DNA from: an uncultured Alphaproteobacteria bacterium | Lineage (GTDB): Bacteria; Pseudomonadota; Alphaproteobacteria; GCA-2731375 | NCBI GenBank assembly: GCA_913049615.1 | Contig: CAJWZI010000012.1 | Span: 1 to 15,485 of the forward strand | Direction: 5' to 3' | DNA length: 15,485 nt | Shown: positions 1 to 6,440 of the stretch, piece after piece | How the letters are laid out: each line of letters opens with the position of its first letter | Position numbering within the stretch: the first letter of the stretch is position 1 | Position numbers and translations under genes: made by a program | Notes under the pieces: model-generated | Database searches by the model: none | What the model was told of the DNA's origin: nothing | The model's input: only the letters and a program-made list of their open reading frames with translations

Positions 1-76
1 AAATTTGTGAATAGCCGGAGCCGGAGGTATCAATGCCGCGGCTGGCGCCCGTAACAATCGCTGTCTTACCGACCAA
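1..76 (-). CDS. Short-chain dehydrogenase/reductase, N-terminal fragment cut by the window edge
   Basis: From a TTG at 76-74 the frame reads M-V-G-K-T-A-I-V-T-G-A-S-R-G-I, the classic opening beta strand and TGxxxGxG dinucleotide-binding turn of NAD(P)-dependent short-chain dehydrogenases. The next residue should be the third glycine but reads Asp, and what follows (T-S-G-S-G-Y-S-Q-I) does not resemble the usual helix. Either this member is divergent or there is a frameshift or sequence error near position 30. No ATG is available: the frame is closed upstream by a TGA, leaving only TTG or ATT-type starts, and no good ribosome site is seen. It begins 23 nt after the LLM oxidoreductase stop, so it is probably co-transcribed with it. 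The family call rests on about 15 residues; the substrate cannot be told. Confidence 0.45.
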   Translation of the reverse strand, partial: MVGKTAIVTGASRGIDTSGSGYSQI

Positions 77-99
77 TTGGGGGCAATATGATTTGATTC

Positions 100-1365
100 T
101 TAATCATCTCCTGCCGCCTGGCGCATTTTCTGTGCATCGAAAGTGGCGGCCTTGACAGCCGCCTTGACCACGGGCACTTCTTCCCGGGACATCGGTTGCA
201 TGTATTCCTTGCGGTTGAGGGCGGCTTCGATATAAGGCGCTAATTCCGTGGCTTTTTTTGCTTCTCTTTCCTCTACATCCTTGGTGAAGTCGGGCATAAC
301 TGTTTCGGCGAACAATTCTAGGGATTCACGAATGTTCTGATTGGTATTGCGGCCGGCCTGTTGCAAGAAGATAACTTGGTCGATGCCGACATCCTGAAAA
401 TCGCGCAAATGCCGTGCCATGTCATCGGGTGTGCCGATGCCGGCCCCGTCGTATTCGGCCCTAGACAAGGCAGCCTGAATTAAACGATCGGACGCATCGC
501 CACGTTTCTCTTTGAACTCGTTCCACATATTTGAATATCCAGGCACGAAGTCTTCGGCGACCAGTTTCTGCTGGGAATAGCGGAAGAATTCAAAATTGTC
601 CTGGCCTCTGCGGATTGCCTCGGTTCGATCCTCGTGCATGGAGAATGCCGAGACCATTGCCAGGTTGGCATTAACCGACCAACCGAGAGGCACGCACTCC
701 TCGCTCTTGATGATATCGTAATAGATCTTGGACCAGGCTTTGGCTTCATCGGGATCTAGGAACGAGAAGGCCAGGGCGCCAATGCCGTTCTGGGCCGCTA
801 CTTTGATGGTATCGCGGTTTGTGCAGGCCATCCACAGGGGTGGATGGGGTTTTTGCAATGGTTTAGGCAGCACGTTGCGGCAGGGAAAGGAAAAACCCAT
901 GCCTTCGTAACCCGGATAAGGCGTCAGTACCATCATGTTGCAAATTTGTTCGGCAGCCTCCAGAGCCATGGCGCGCTTTGTCTTCGCCGGAATGCCAAAG
1001 GCGCCCAATTCCAGGCGAGTTGCCCCTTCGCCGATGCCAAATTCAACTCGGCCGTCAGAGAGTAAATCCAGTGTGGCTAAACCTTCGGCGGTGCGGGCGG
1101 GGTGATTGTAATTCGGGATAACCTGACGAATGCCGTGGCCCAGGCGGATATTCTTGGTTAGTCCAGCCGCCGTGGCCAGGAAAACCTCCGGCGCCGAGGA
1201 ATGAGAATATTCATCCAGGAAGTGATGCTCCACCTCCCATGCATAATTGAATCCAAGCTGATCGGCGAGAACGATCTGGTCTAGTGCTTCCTTGAACAGG
1301 CGGTATTCGTCGCCCTCGTTCCAGGGGCGGGGTAGTTGCAGTTCATAAAACACACCAAAACGCAT
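100..1365 (-). CDS. LLM class flavin-dependent oxidoreductase (bacterial luciferase-like monooxygenase)
   Basis: The protein has 421 residues. It opens with M-R-F-G-V-F-Y-E-L-Q-L-P, the first strand of the luciferase-like TIM barrel, and continues with further family landmarks: E-H-H-F near residue 46, a conserved strand R-L-G-H-G-I around 74-79, N-H-P-A-R-T-A-E near 87-94, and the stretch D-L-L-S-D-G-R-V-E-F-G-I-G-E-G around 100-114. Family members use FMN (or F420 in some lineages) to oxidise or monooxygenate organic substrates; in a proteobacterium FMN is more likely. The last 60 residues or so are a charged helical extension beyond the barrel. The start is fixed by a strong GGAGGAG site (1375-1381). 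A candidate promoter lies at 1436-1464, suggesting its own transcript shared with the SDR downstream. Cytoplasmic; the substrate is not deducible. Confidence 0.9.
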   Translation of the reverse strand: MRFGVFYELQLPRPWNEGDEYRLFKEALDQIVLADQLGFNYAWEVEHHFLDEYSHSSAPEVFLATAAGLTKNIRLGHGIRQVIPNYNHPARTAEGLATLDLLSDGRVEFGIGEGATRLELGAFGIPAKTKRAMALEAAEQICNMMVLTPYPGYEGMGFSFPCRNVLPKPLQKPHPPLWMACTNRDTIKVAAQNGIGALAFSFLDPDEAKAWSKIYYDIIKSEECVPLGWSVNANLAMVSAFSMHEDRTEAIRRGQDNFEFFRYSQQKLVAEDFVPGYSNMWNEFKEKRGDASDRLIQAALSRAEYDGAGIGTPDDMARHLRDFQDVGIDQVIFLQQAGRNTNQNIRESLELFAETVMPDFTKDVEEREAKKATELAPYIEAALNRKEYMQPMSREEVPVVKAAVKAATFDAQKMRQAAGDD

Positions 1366-1373
1366 GGCGTCGT

Positions 1374-1381
1374 ACTCCTCC
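1374..1381 (-). promoter_or_regulatory. Strong Shine-Dalgarno site of the LLM oxidoreductase
   Basis: The minus strand reads GGAGGAGT, ending eight bases before the ATG at 1365. It is the strongest ribosome site in the window and fixes that start. Confidence 0.7.
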
Positions 1382-1435
1382 GTCCAATAGTAGAAGTGGC
1401 CTCCCGTGATGGCCAGCCCAGCTTAGATGCCCAAA

Positions 1436-1464
1436 ACTATAGATACCATAAGAGACATTGGAAA
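1436..1464 (-). promoter_or_regulatory. Candidate sigma70-type promoter for the LLM oxidoreductase / SDR pair
   Basis: On the minus strand TTTCCA (1464-1459) is followed after exactly 17 nt by TATAGT (1441-1436). The boxes match the -35 and -10 consensus at 4 of 6 and 5 of 6 bases. Transcription would begin near 1429 and give a leader of about 65 nt. It sits in the 238-nt gap between the EthD gene and the LLM gene, where a promoter is expected if the two are not fully co-transcribed. This is read by eye only. Confidence 0.4.
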
Positions 1465-1491
1465 GTTATGGGCGCAGTTCGCCTGGTGCTG

Positions 1492-1505
1492 CCCAGTTTA
1501 CTGGG
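1492..1505. repeat. Short perfect inverted repeat in the 1366-1603 gap
   Basis: CCCAG and CTGGG are separated by TTTA, forming a 5-bp hairpin about 30 bp upstream of the candidate promoter. No T-run follows on either strand, so it is not a convincing terminator. It could be an operator half-site pair or chance. Apart from this and the promoter I see nothing else in the 238-nt gap. Confidence 0.25.
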
Positions 1506-1603
1506 AACCAAAAAGATATGCAGTTATTCGCGGGAAATCTGAAGATGTGGCTAAACCAGATCCTTCGCTGCTATTGTGGCTAGTATAAGCGTCCTTGCCG
1601 GGT

Positions 1604-2332
1604 TTATGGAATTCCTACCATTTCGGTGCCGCTTTCAAATCGGAGAACTTCGCCGACCCAACGTTCCATGCCATCGGGTTGAATTAGGTCCTTGTACTTG
1701 GTCCAGCTAGAAACGTCGGGGAAATACAGTTCCGCCATGCCCGCATAGGGCTCAGCTGCCGGTTCCTGGCTGTGGCTGACCACGTACCGAAAACCACCCA
1801 CCGCTTCCATGGTTTTGCGCACGTTGGGGATATGAACATCCAGCCAGTGATTGAACAGTTCGCTGCTGTTTGAGCCATCTTTAAGGCAGACTAGAAACGT
1901 GACCTTGAAGAAGCCGCTGCGGGTGCAAGGGAAGGGTGGGTTCAGGGTTGGTGGATCGAGTGGAAGGTCCCCCTCCATCACCACATATTCATGCGTCGCC
2001 CAAGGTATGTAGGGTTCCACTTTTTCTTGAAAAGTATCCTTGGGGGTCTCGCCGTGGGCAACCTTGGGGCGAGGTAACGGTTCCGGAAACCACAATTGCG
2101 CGACGCCGTCCCAAAGATGCGGATTGCCCGGTCGGGGATCAAACAATGTAGCGATATAGCGGGAGGCCTGTGGTCTGCCTGTTATTGCTTCGGCTGTATT
2201 CTGAGCGATTACGTCAGGCATGTGATTGGCGAACCAGTGGGCGATCAATTCTTCCCGCGTGGTGGTTTGACGGCGTTTAATTAGGAACTGCATTTTTGCG
2301 CTCTTGCTTTTGGCAGGTCTTGATCCTGTCAT
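1604..2332 (-). CDS. Tandem EthD-domain protein (dimeric alpha-beta barrel fold)
   Basis: The protein has 242 residues and two copies of an EthD-like ferredoxin-type unit. The first runs from about residue 14 (M-Q-F-L-I-K-R-R, then E-E-L-I-A-H-W-F-A-N-H-M-P-D) to 120. The second runs from about 141 (F-F-K-V-T-F-L-V, then S-E-L-F-N-H-W-L-D-V-H-I-P-N) to 240. The HW...H..P pattern in each half is the EthD hallmark, and each half also has an A-x-L-W/Y-F-P strand. Single EthD domains normally dimerise into a barrel, so this chain could form one by itself. EthD proteins accompany several catabolic oxygenases, but their exact chemistry is mostly unsettled. AGGTGA upstream of ATG 2332 supports the start, although Met14 would begin right at the domain. 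It follows the flavoprotein gene by 21 nt, so it is probably the last gene of the selenoprotein operon. Confidence 0.8.
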   Translation of the reverse strand: MTGSRPAKSKSAKMQFLIKRRQTTTREELIAHWFANHMPDVIAQNTAEAITGRPQASRYIATLFDPRPGNPHLWDGVAQLWFPEPLPRPKVAHGETPKDTFQEKVEPYIPWATHEYVVMEGDLPLDPPTLNPPFPCTRSGFFKVTFLVCLKDGSNSSELFNHWLDVHIPNVRKTMEAVGGFRYVVSHSQEPAAEPYAGMAELYFPDVSSWTKYKDLIQPDGMERWVGEVLRFESGTEMVGIP

Positions 2333-2353
2333 GTCGTCACCTCTTTCTCGTTC

Positions 2354-3256
2354 TCAATAGCCTGAACGCCAAATGTCCTGGGCGGCTGTCTTGCCGTCGG
2401 CGATGGCATGGGCAATCTGACCGCCATGACCCGCGCGTACCGCTCCGGCGGCATACAGACTTGGTTGATCAGTTTTCATATGTTCGTCCACCAACAACGC
2501 TCCACTTTCGTCACATGCTGCTGAAACAAGGCCAGTACGCGGGGCGAGACCGATAAAAGGGAATACCGCAGCCACCGCGAGGGTTTCGCTCTCGCCGCTT
2601 TCTATGTTCCGCAATTCAATTGCTTCTACGCCTTCGGCTCCCTTGATTTCCACGACCTCCGTTTGCCAACAAAAGTGCATATTATCCCGGTCCGCTGCCT
2701 GGCGTACAAAAGCAGGCCTGGCGCGCGGTTTAAGGCCGCGCAGGACCATGGTGACATTGGCGCATAGATTGGCTAGATGCAGGGCCTCTTGAAATGCGGC
2801 ATCGCCGCCGCCGATCACGGCGACATCCTGTTCCTTGTACAGGCCGCCATCGCAAAATGCGCATTGTGAGACGCCTCTCCCGTTTAATTCCGTTTCACCC
2901 GGCACAGCCAACGTGCCTAATTCCGCTCCCGTCCCCAGGATGACATGGGCGGCGGTGATCTCACCCAGACGCCAATGATCTCCCTGCCGCGAGAGATCAG
3001 TAATCGCGACTGGGCAATAGTCTACGCCCGCTTCAAGGGCTTCGCCCAACATTGTGTTTATAAGATCCGCTCCAGAGACGCCGGTGGCGCCAGGGTGGCC
3101 GTGAATATCGCCTACGTTGATGATCAACCCACCCAGTAGTCCTTCATCGATCAGAGCAGTTTTAAGGCCGCAGCGGGCGGCTTCTGTGGCTGCCGCCAAT
3201 CCGGTAATCCCAGCCCCAATTACTGCCACTTCATAACTGTTACGTGGAATTGGCAT
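2354..3256 (-). CDS. Thioredoxin-reductase-like FAD/NAD(P) disulfide oxidoreductase
   Basis: The protein has 300 residues, the usual size for a low-molecular-weight thioredoxin reductase fold. An FAD-binding G-A-G-I-T-G lies at 14-19, the acidic strand end L-I-D-E at 35-38, a redox-active C-A-F-C-D-G at 132-137 and the second nucleotide-binding turn G-G-G-D-A-A at 149-154. Two usual features differ. The NADPH phosphate-binding HRRxxxRA segment is replaced by L-R-G-L-K-P-R-A-R around 172-180, and the late FAD motif reads Y-A-A-G-A-V (268-273) where AGD is normal. It may thus prefer another electron donor or act on a special partner. Its ATG touches the stop codon of the preceding gene (TAGATG), with AGGA just upstream, so translation is probably coupled. 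By position, the likely partner is the selenoprotein or its paralogue; this is inference. It is probably not the housekeeping trxB. Confidence 0.88.
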   Translation of the reverse strand: MPIPRNSYEVAVIGAGITGLAAATEAARCGLKTALIDEGLLGGLIINVGDIHGHPGATGVSGADLINTMLGEALEAGVDYCPVAITDLSRQGDHWRLGEITAAHVILGTGAELGTLAVPGETELNGRGVSQCAFCDGGLYKEQDVAVIGGGDAAFQEALHLANLCANVTMVLRGLKPRARPAFVRQAADRDNMHFCWQTEVVEIKGAEGVEAIELRNIESGESETLAVAAVFPFIGLAPRTGLVSAACDESGALLVDEHMKTDQPSLYAAGAVRAGHGGQIAHAIADGKTAAQDIWRSGY

Positions 3257-4489
3257 CTAGATTCCTAAGGTTTGAATTTTTTTGGCGATCCGGCAGGGCG
3301 GAAAGCCCCAAGTGGGTAGGTAGGCACACTGGGGTATCGGGATGTCGCCGCCCGCGACAATGATGGTGATGTCGTCAGGGCTCTTTACGGCCGGCACCCG
3401 GTCATTGGCGACTCCCGCCTTGACCCAGGCCGGCCATTTGGTCTTTCTTGCCAAACGTGTGGGCAGCCAGGAATTTTTAAAATCTGCCGCTGTACATCGG
3501 CCATGCTCATGTAAATAGGTTTTCACATCGGCCTTTGAAAGACCTTCGTCAGCTAAGACCTTGGCTATATGAGGCGCCAAGATCACCGTTACTTGCCCTC
3601 CATGCAGACGGGAAAAGGCGGAGGTGGCGGATGCCATGACCGTGGCGATATCGTCTAACCCGCCAGTAACGTTAATGACGCTTTCCGCCCGCTGTACGAC
3701 CAGGACGCTATCATCGACAGTAAAGCCTAGTTCTTCGCGCAAACTCTCCCAGGGATTAAAGGCGTCATCCTCGGCTAGACACAGGCTATAGCGGCCCGGT
3801 TGTCCCAAGCCCGCGAAGGCGACCGCTGCTGGCCAACCACCGCCCAAATTATGCATGATCAACCGCACGGCCCGGCCGATGGCTCCATTGGCTCGCCATC
3901 CCGGCCCAAGCGCACCAAATCGGCTGTTCATATGCAAGGTTTTGGCTAAGGGCCCCGACAGCATCAACAGCGGGGTGACATTTTCATCGGTCGTTTGGAC
4001 CCCGCGCAAATTGAAGGCTGGGTCCAACAGGGCTTCCGTTGCTGCCATAACCACCGGCATGTGGATATCCTCACACCCCGCCATGACCGCATTGATGGCA
4101 ACTTTTTCGATGGTTACTACGCCCTTCAACGGCTCTGCCTCACCGAGCACTTTGTTACGGGGCTGACCGCCGGCACGCAGCATCCCATCCACCCGGTTCG
4201 TCGTCGGGGGCACGATCGGTAGACCGTCGGTCCAGCCCCGCCGGTAGAACATCTCGTTCACCACCCCATCAGCATTTGGCCCGCGCACCACTTCAATCCG
4301 TTGGCGGGGAAACGCTCCGACCTGGTTTAGACGGTCCAGGAGGCCTTGCTCTTCTGCCCGTGTCCGCAGGGTATCATCAATCCACTCGCCGGTGGATCGT
4401 TGGCCCGTTGGCAGCAACACCCACAAGGTCTCACCTTCACTCACACCGAGCGGCTCATCCGGCGTTGGCCAATTTATTCTGCCAGTCAT
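3257..4489 (-). CDS. Paralogue of the C-terminal domain of the UGSC selenoprotein, lacking the UGSC domain
   Basis: About 410 residues from the ATG at 4489; an upstream ATG at 4555 would give 432. The core matches the neighbouring selenoprotein's C-terminal domain: F-Y-R-R-G-W-T-D-G-L-P-I-V-P-P (81-95) against F-Y-E-N-G-W-S-D-G-L-P-I-V-P-P, then V-M-A-G-C-x-x-x-x-M-P-V against V-L-A-G-C-x-x-x-x-M-P-V at identical spacing. Both share a later strand like D-D-I-T-I-I-V-A-G-G and a closing G-F-P. The first 80 residues are unlike the UGSC domain. Cys139, shared by both paralogues, and cysteines near the C-terminus (P-Q-C-A-Y, P-P-C-R-I) are candidate functional thiols. No signal peptide or membrane segment is visible. 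The function is unknown. The start is uncertain: 4489 overlaps the selenoprotein by 35 nt and 4555 by 101 nt, and neither has a strong ribosome site, which fits translational coupling. Confidence 0.82.
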   Translation of the reverse strand: MTGRINWPTPDEPLGVSEGETLWVLLPTGQRSTGEWIDDTLRTRAEEQGLLDRLNQVGAFPRQRIEVVRGPNADGVVNEMFYRRGWTDGLPIVPPTTNRVDGMLRAGGQPRNKVLGEAEPLKGVVTIEKVAINAVMAGCEDIHMPVVMAATEALLDPAFNLRGVQTTDENVTPLLMLSGPLAKTLHMNSRFGALGPGWRANGAIGRAVRLIMHNLGGGWPAAVAFAGLGQPGRYSLCLAEDDAFNPWESLREELGFTVDDSVLVVQRAESVINVTGGLDDIATVMASATSAFSRLHGGQVTVILAPHIAKVLADEGLSKADVKTYLHEHGRCTAADFKNSWLPTRLARKTKWPAWVKAGVANDRVPAVKSPDDITIIVAGGDIPIPQCAYLPTWGFPPCRIAKKIQTLGI

Positions 4490-6185
4490 TTGGCAGGCGG
4501 ATTGCCCGCGCCGTTGGGAAACCGAGGATTCCGTTGTGAGAGAATACTTGGGCATTGGTACGGCCTGGATCGCCGCTCACAGCAATCTGGATATCTTTAG
4601 AGTTACAGACGAGTGGCACCAGGCGATCGGGATCCTCGGATTCTCCATACAGTTCATTGGCTTTGCCCAATCGGGCTAGTTCGAACAAGGTGCGGCCACC
4701 AGAATATAAATTAGTGAACTCGGTAATATACTGCTCGAACTTCCAGGCTGGAATGCGGGCATTTTGGAACAGCCATTGACGCACATCGTCTTTTGACCAG
4801 CCAGCCTTAGCTATGGTTTCAGCCAATATTGGTGAGATTACTAGCAGGGGATTGTAGCTGCCATCAGCCATGCCTACGGTGAAGATTAACTGCCAGCCAG
4901 TCTGACTGATCAGGGCATCTGCCAGATAGGGAAGCATTTCCTCCGGCGTCCGACCGAAAACCGAGGCAATGACATCCCCGCCCGTGAAACGCGAGATAGT
5001 GACCACATTGTCGCCCCGGCCATGGCCGAAGTCGGCCGCATGCGGCGGCCAGCCGATCCTGGCCAATGTGTCCTCGTTCTCAGCCAAAACGACCCGCCAG
5101 GTATTGCCGAATGTGCCCTTATCGGTTTGATGTAGAATAAAACCGGCAACATTGCGTAGGTACAACCGCCACCAACGGCCGATGGAGGTATTTGCCTGGA
5201 AGCCGTCGCGTAGCGCACCCTGTTCGTAGTTGAACTCCAGATCCTTGATGATGGGGCCATTAATGGTAATCAATGTTTCCGCGCCTGGCGTATTTCCAGA
5301 ATGTTCTACGCCATAACCTGGATCGGCCATAGCTTCAGCTAAACTAACCAATACGGGCATATACTGGGGTCGACAGCCCGCCAAAACACCGTTGACGGCC
5401 ACATTCCAGATGGTGGCTTGACGGTTATCGGGGGGCAGTTGGCCGATGACGTGATCTGCAGGCAAGTCCGTGAACTCGAGGAATTTTTCCACTTTTTTCC
5501 GTGAAGGGGGCACAATGGGCAGGCCGTCTGACCACCCATTTTCATAGAAGAACCGATTGATTTCCTCAAATGTACCCTCCATGACCATGTCCTGGGGTCC
5601 AGGTTCCGGGATCATCACAGCCGCTGGTGGGGCGGATGTAAGGTTATCGATCACATCTTTCAAAGTGACGGAAGTCAGATTGTCCCGAAGTTCGTTATCG
5701 GTTTGTGTATCCACGTGTCCCGGCACTTTGGCCATGGGCAGATTTGGAAGGCCTAGGCCGACGGCGGTGGTGGCCCCTTGGCCTAGGAAACCTTCACAGA
5801 CGAGTGAGGAGGATGGAACTCCAGCGGCTTCGACGGCGGCTGATGCCCGCAACACGGCGGGGGTACAGCTGCCTCAACAGCCCATGCCGGATATAATAGC
5901 GTCAACCTTGTGTTCCGCCAGAGTATCCGGCAAATCGGCGATAATCTGGCCTTCTTCATGCCCGTGGGTGGAACCGAAGGTGCTATAGCCGACAAATTTC
6001 ATGTCCGGATAGGCCGCTGATAATTCGGCTTGTAGAATAGGAAAAATTTCATCGCCCCGGAACAGATAGTCCCAAAGGAAAGCCACGGTCTTTCCTTCTA
6101 GGGTTTTCAGTCTTGGTGCCAAGGGCGCGATCTCAACAGTTTTTTCGCCGCGCGGCCAAAGCGCACCATACGTTTGCTCGCTCAT
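4455..6185 (-). CDS. UGSC-family selenoprotein with in-frame TGA (Sec104) and a large C-terminal domain
   Basis: Read through one TGA at 5876-5874, the frame gives about 576 residues. Residues 1-103 begin M-S-E-Q-T-Y-G, hold a strand G-K-T-V-A-F-L-W-D-Y and end D-A-I-I-S-G-M-G-C. The TGA is followed by G-S-C-T-P-A-V-L-R-A-S, then G-V-P-S-S-S-L-V-C-E-G-F. This strand, U-G-S-C, helix, strand order is that of the UGSC (seleno)protein family, in which Sec or Cys sits at this site. Sec104 and Cys107 form a CxxC-like redox pair, with an extra Cys103. After a Pro-rich linker (about 185-200) comes a domain of about 370 residues shared with the next gene (F-Y-E-N-G-W-S-D-G-L-P-I-V-P-P, AGC at 269-271). 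No export signal is seen. The ATG at 6185 has GGAG six bases upstream. A plain gene finder would split it at the TGA, calling a 103-residue stub and a second gene from GTG 5855. The reaction is unknown; thiol/selenol redox chemistry is inferred. Confidence 0.88.
5838..5876 (-). promoter_or_regulatory. Bacterial SECIS-like element including the Sec TGA codon
   Basis: Counting from the base after the TGA (5873 = +1), an upper stem C-C-C-G-C (+13 to +17, 5861-5857) pairs perfectly with G-C-G-G-G (+24 to +28, 5850-5846). The six-base loop CGUGUU has G at its second position. A lower stem can form between +1 to +8 and +29 to +36 (GGC with GCC, G with C, UG with CA, two mismatches), leaving a 4-nt U-A-C-C bulge on the 5' side. 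The loop starts at +18. Bacterial SECIS elements lie just 3' of the UGA, with the loop roughly 16-37 nt away and a G among its first two bases, where SelB binds. All of that is met. Folding was done by hand. Confidence 0.72.
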
Positions 6186-6191
6186 GCTCGT

Positions 6192-6195
6192 CTCC
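6192..6195 (-). promoter_or_regulatory. Ribosome binding site that sets the selenoprotein start
   Basis: GGAG ends six bases before the ATG at 6185. The alternative TTG at 6197 overlaps this site and would have no ribosome site of its own, so the ATG is preferred. Confidence 0.6.
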
Positions 6196-6381
6196 AAAAT
6201 CTTTGAATTGTGGAAAGTTTAACGCATTTGTCGACTTGCGCCATAGAGCCAAATCCGATCGCCTAACTGCAGGAAGAATTTTTATCGCAGCTACGGTCAA
6301 CCGATCGTAATCGCTTATCCCATCCATAGCCCTGTGCAGGACGGGTCAGTCCCCATAGCACCAGCAAATCTAGCTTCAATT

Positions 6382-6399
6382 TGTGCAGGTCCTGCCACA
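6382..6399. repeat. Imperfect inverted repeat downstream of yejF
   Basis: TGTGCAG pairs with CTGCCACA with one bulged C, giving a 7-bp stem and a 3-nt loop, 41 nt past the yejF stop. A related dyad CCTG-TG-CAGG lies at 6331-6340. No T-run follows on the minus strand, so Rho-independent termination is doubtful; an operator for the selenoprotein operon is the other reading. Confidence 0.3.
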
Positions 6400-6440
6400 G
6401 GTAAATAAATTTGTGGAGAATCTGACGGGCAATTTTTTGA

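Larger units (their letters stand above)
6186..6440. other. 255-nt intergenic region between the transporter operon and the selenoprotein operon
   Basis: It probably holds the end of the yej-type transcript and the promoter of the selenoprotein operon. I find no classical terminator with a U-run after the yejF stop at 6441. A TTGACC box is present on the minus strand within the stretch 6285-6305, but no well-spaced -10 follows it. The octamer TGTGCAGG occurs twice on the plus strand (6333-6340 and 6382-6389), each inside an inverted repeat. No convincing ORF is present. Confidence 0.4.

Noticed and set aside
1492..1505. Rho-independent terminator after the EthD gene
   Set aside because: The stem is only 5 bp and no T-run follows it on either strand.
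4455..4457. Second TGA of the frame as another Sec codon
   Set aside because: No redox motif follows, and the C-terminal end before it matches the end region of the paralogue, so it is the true stop.
4455..5855. A separate 466-residue gene starting at GTG 5855
   Set aside because: It is in frame with the 6185 frame, the codons before it encode the conserved G-S-C-T-P-A, and no ribosome site precedes the GTG. It is the Sec-downstream part of one gene.
5874..5876. TGA as a nonsense mutation making a pseudogene
   Set aside because: The single stop lies exactly at the U of a U-G-S-C motif, is followed by a SECIS-like hairpin, and the rest of the frame is intact over 470 codons.
6225..6250. Sigma54-type -24/-12 promoter upstream of the selenoprotein
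   Set aside because: A TGGC and a later GC are present, but the spacing between the GG and GC is one base off the strict requirement.
6133..6327. 64-residue ORF overlapping the selenoprotein start
   Set aside because: It has no family pattern, runs into the selenoprotein in another frame and lies across the likely promoter region.
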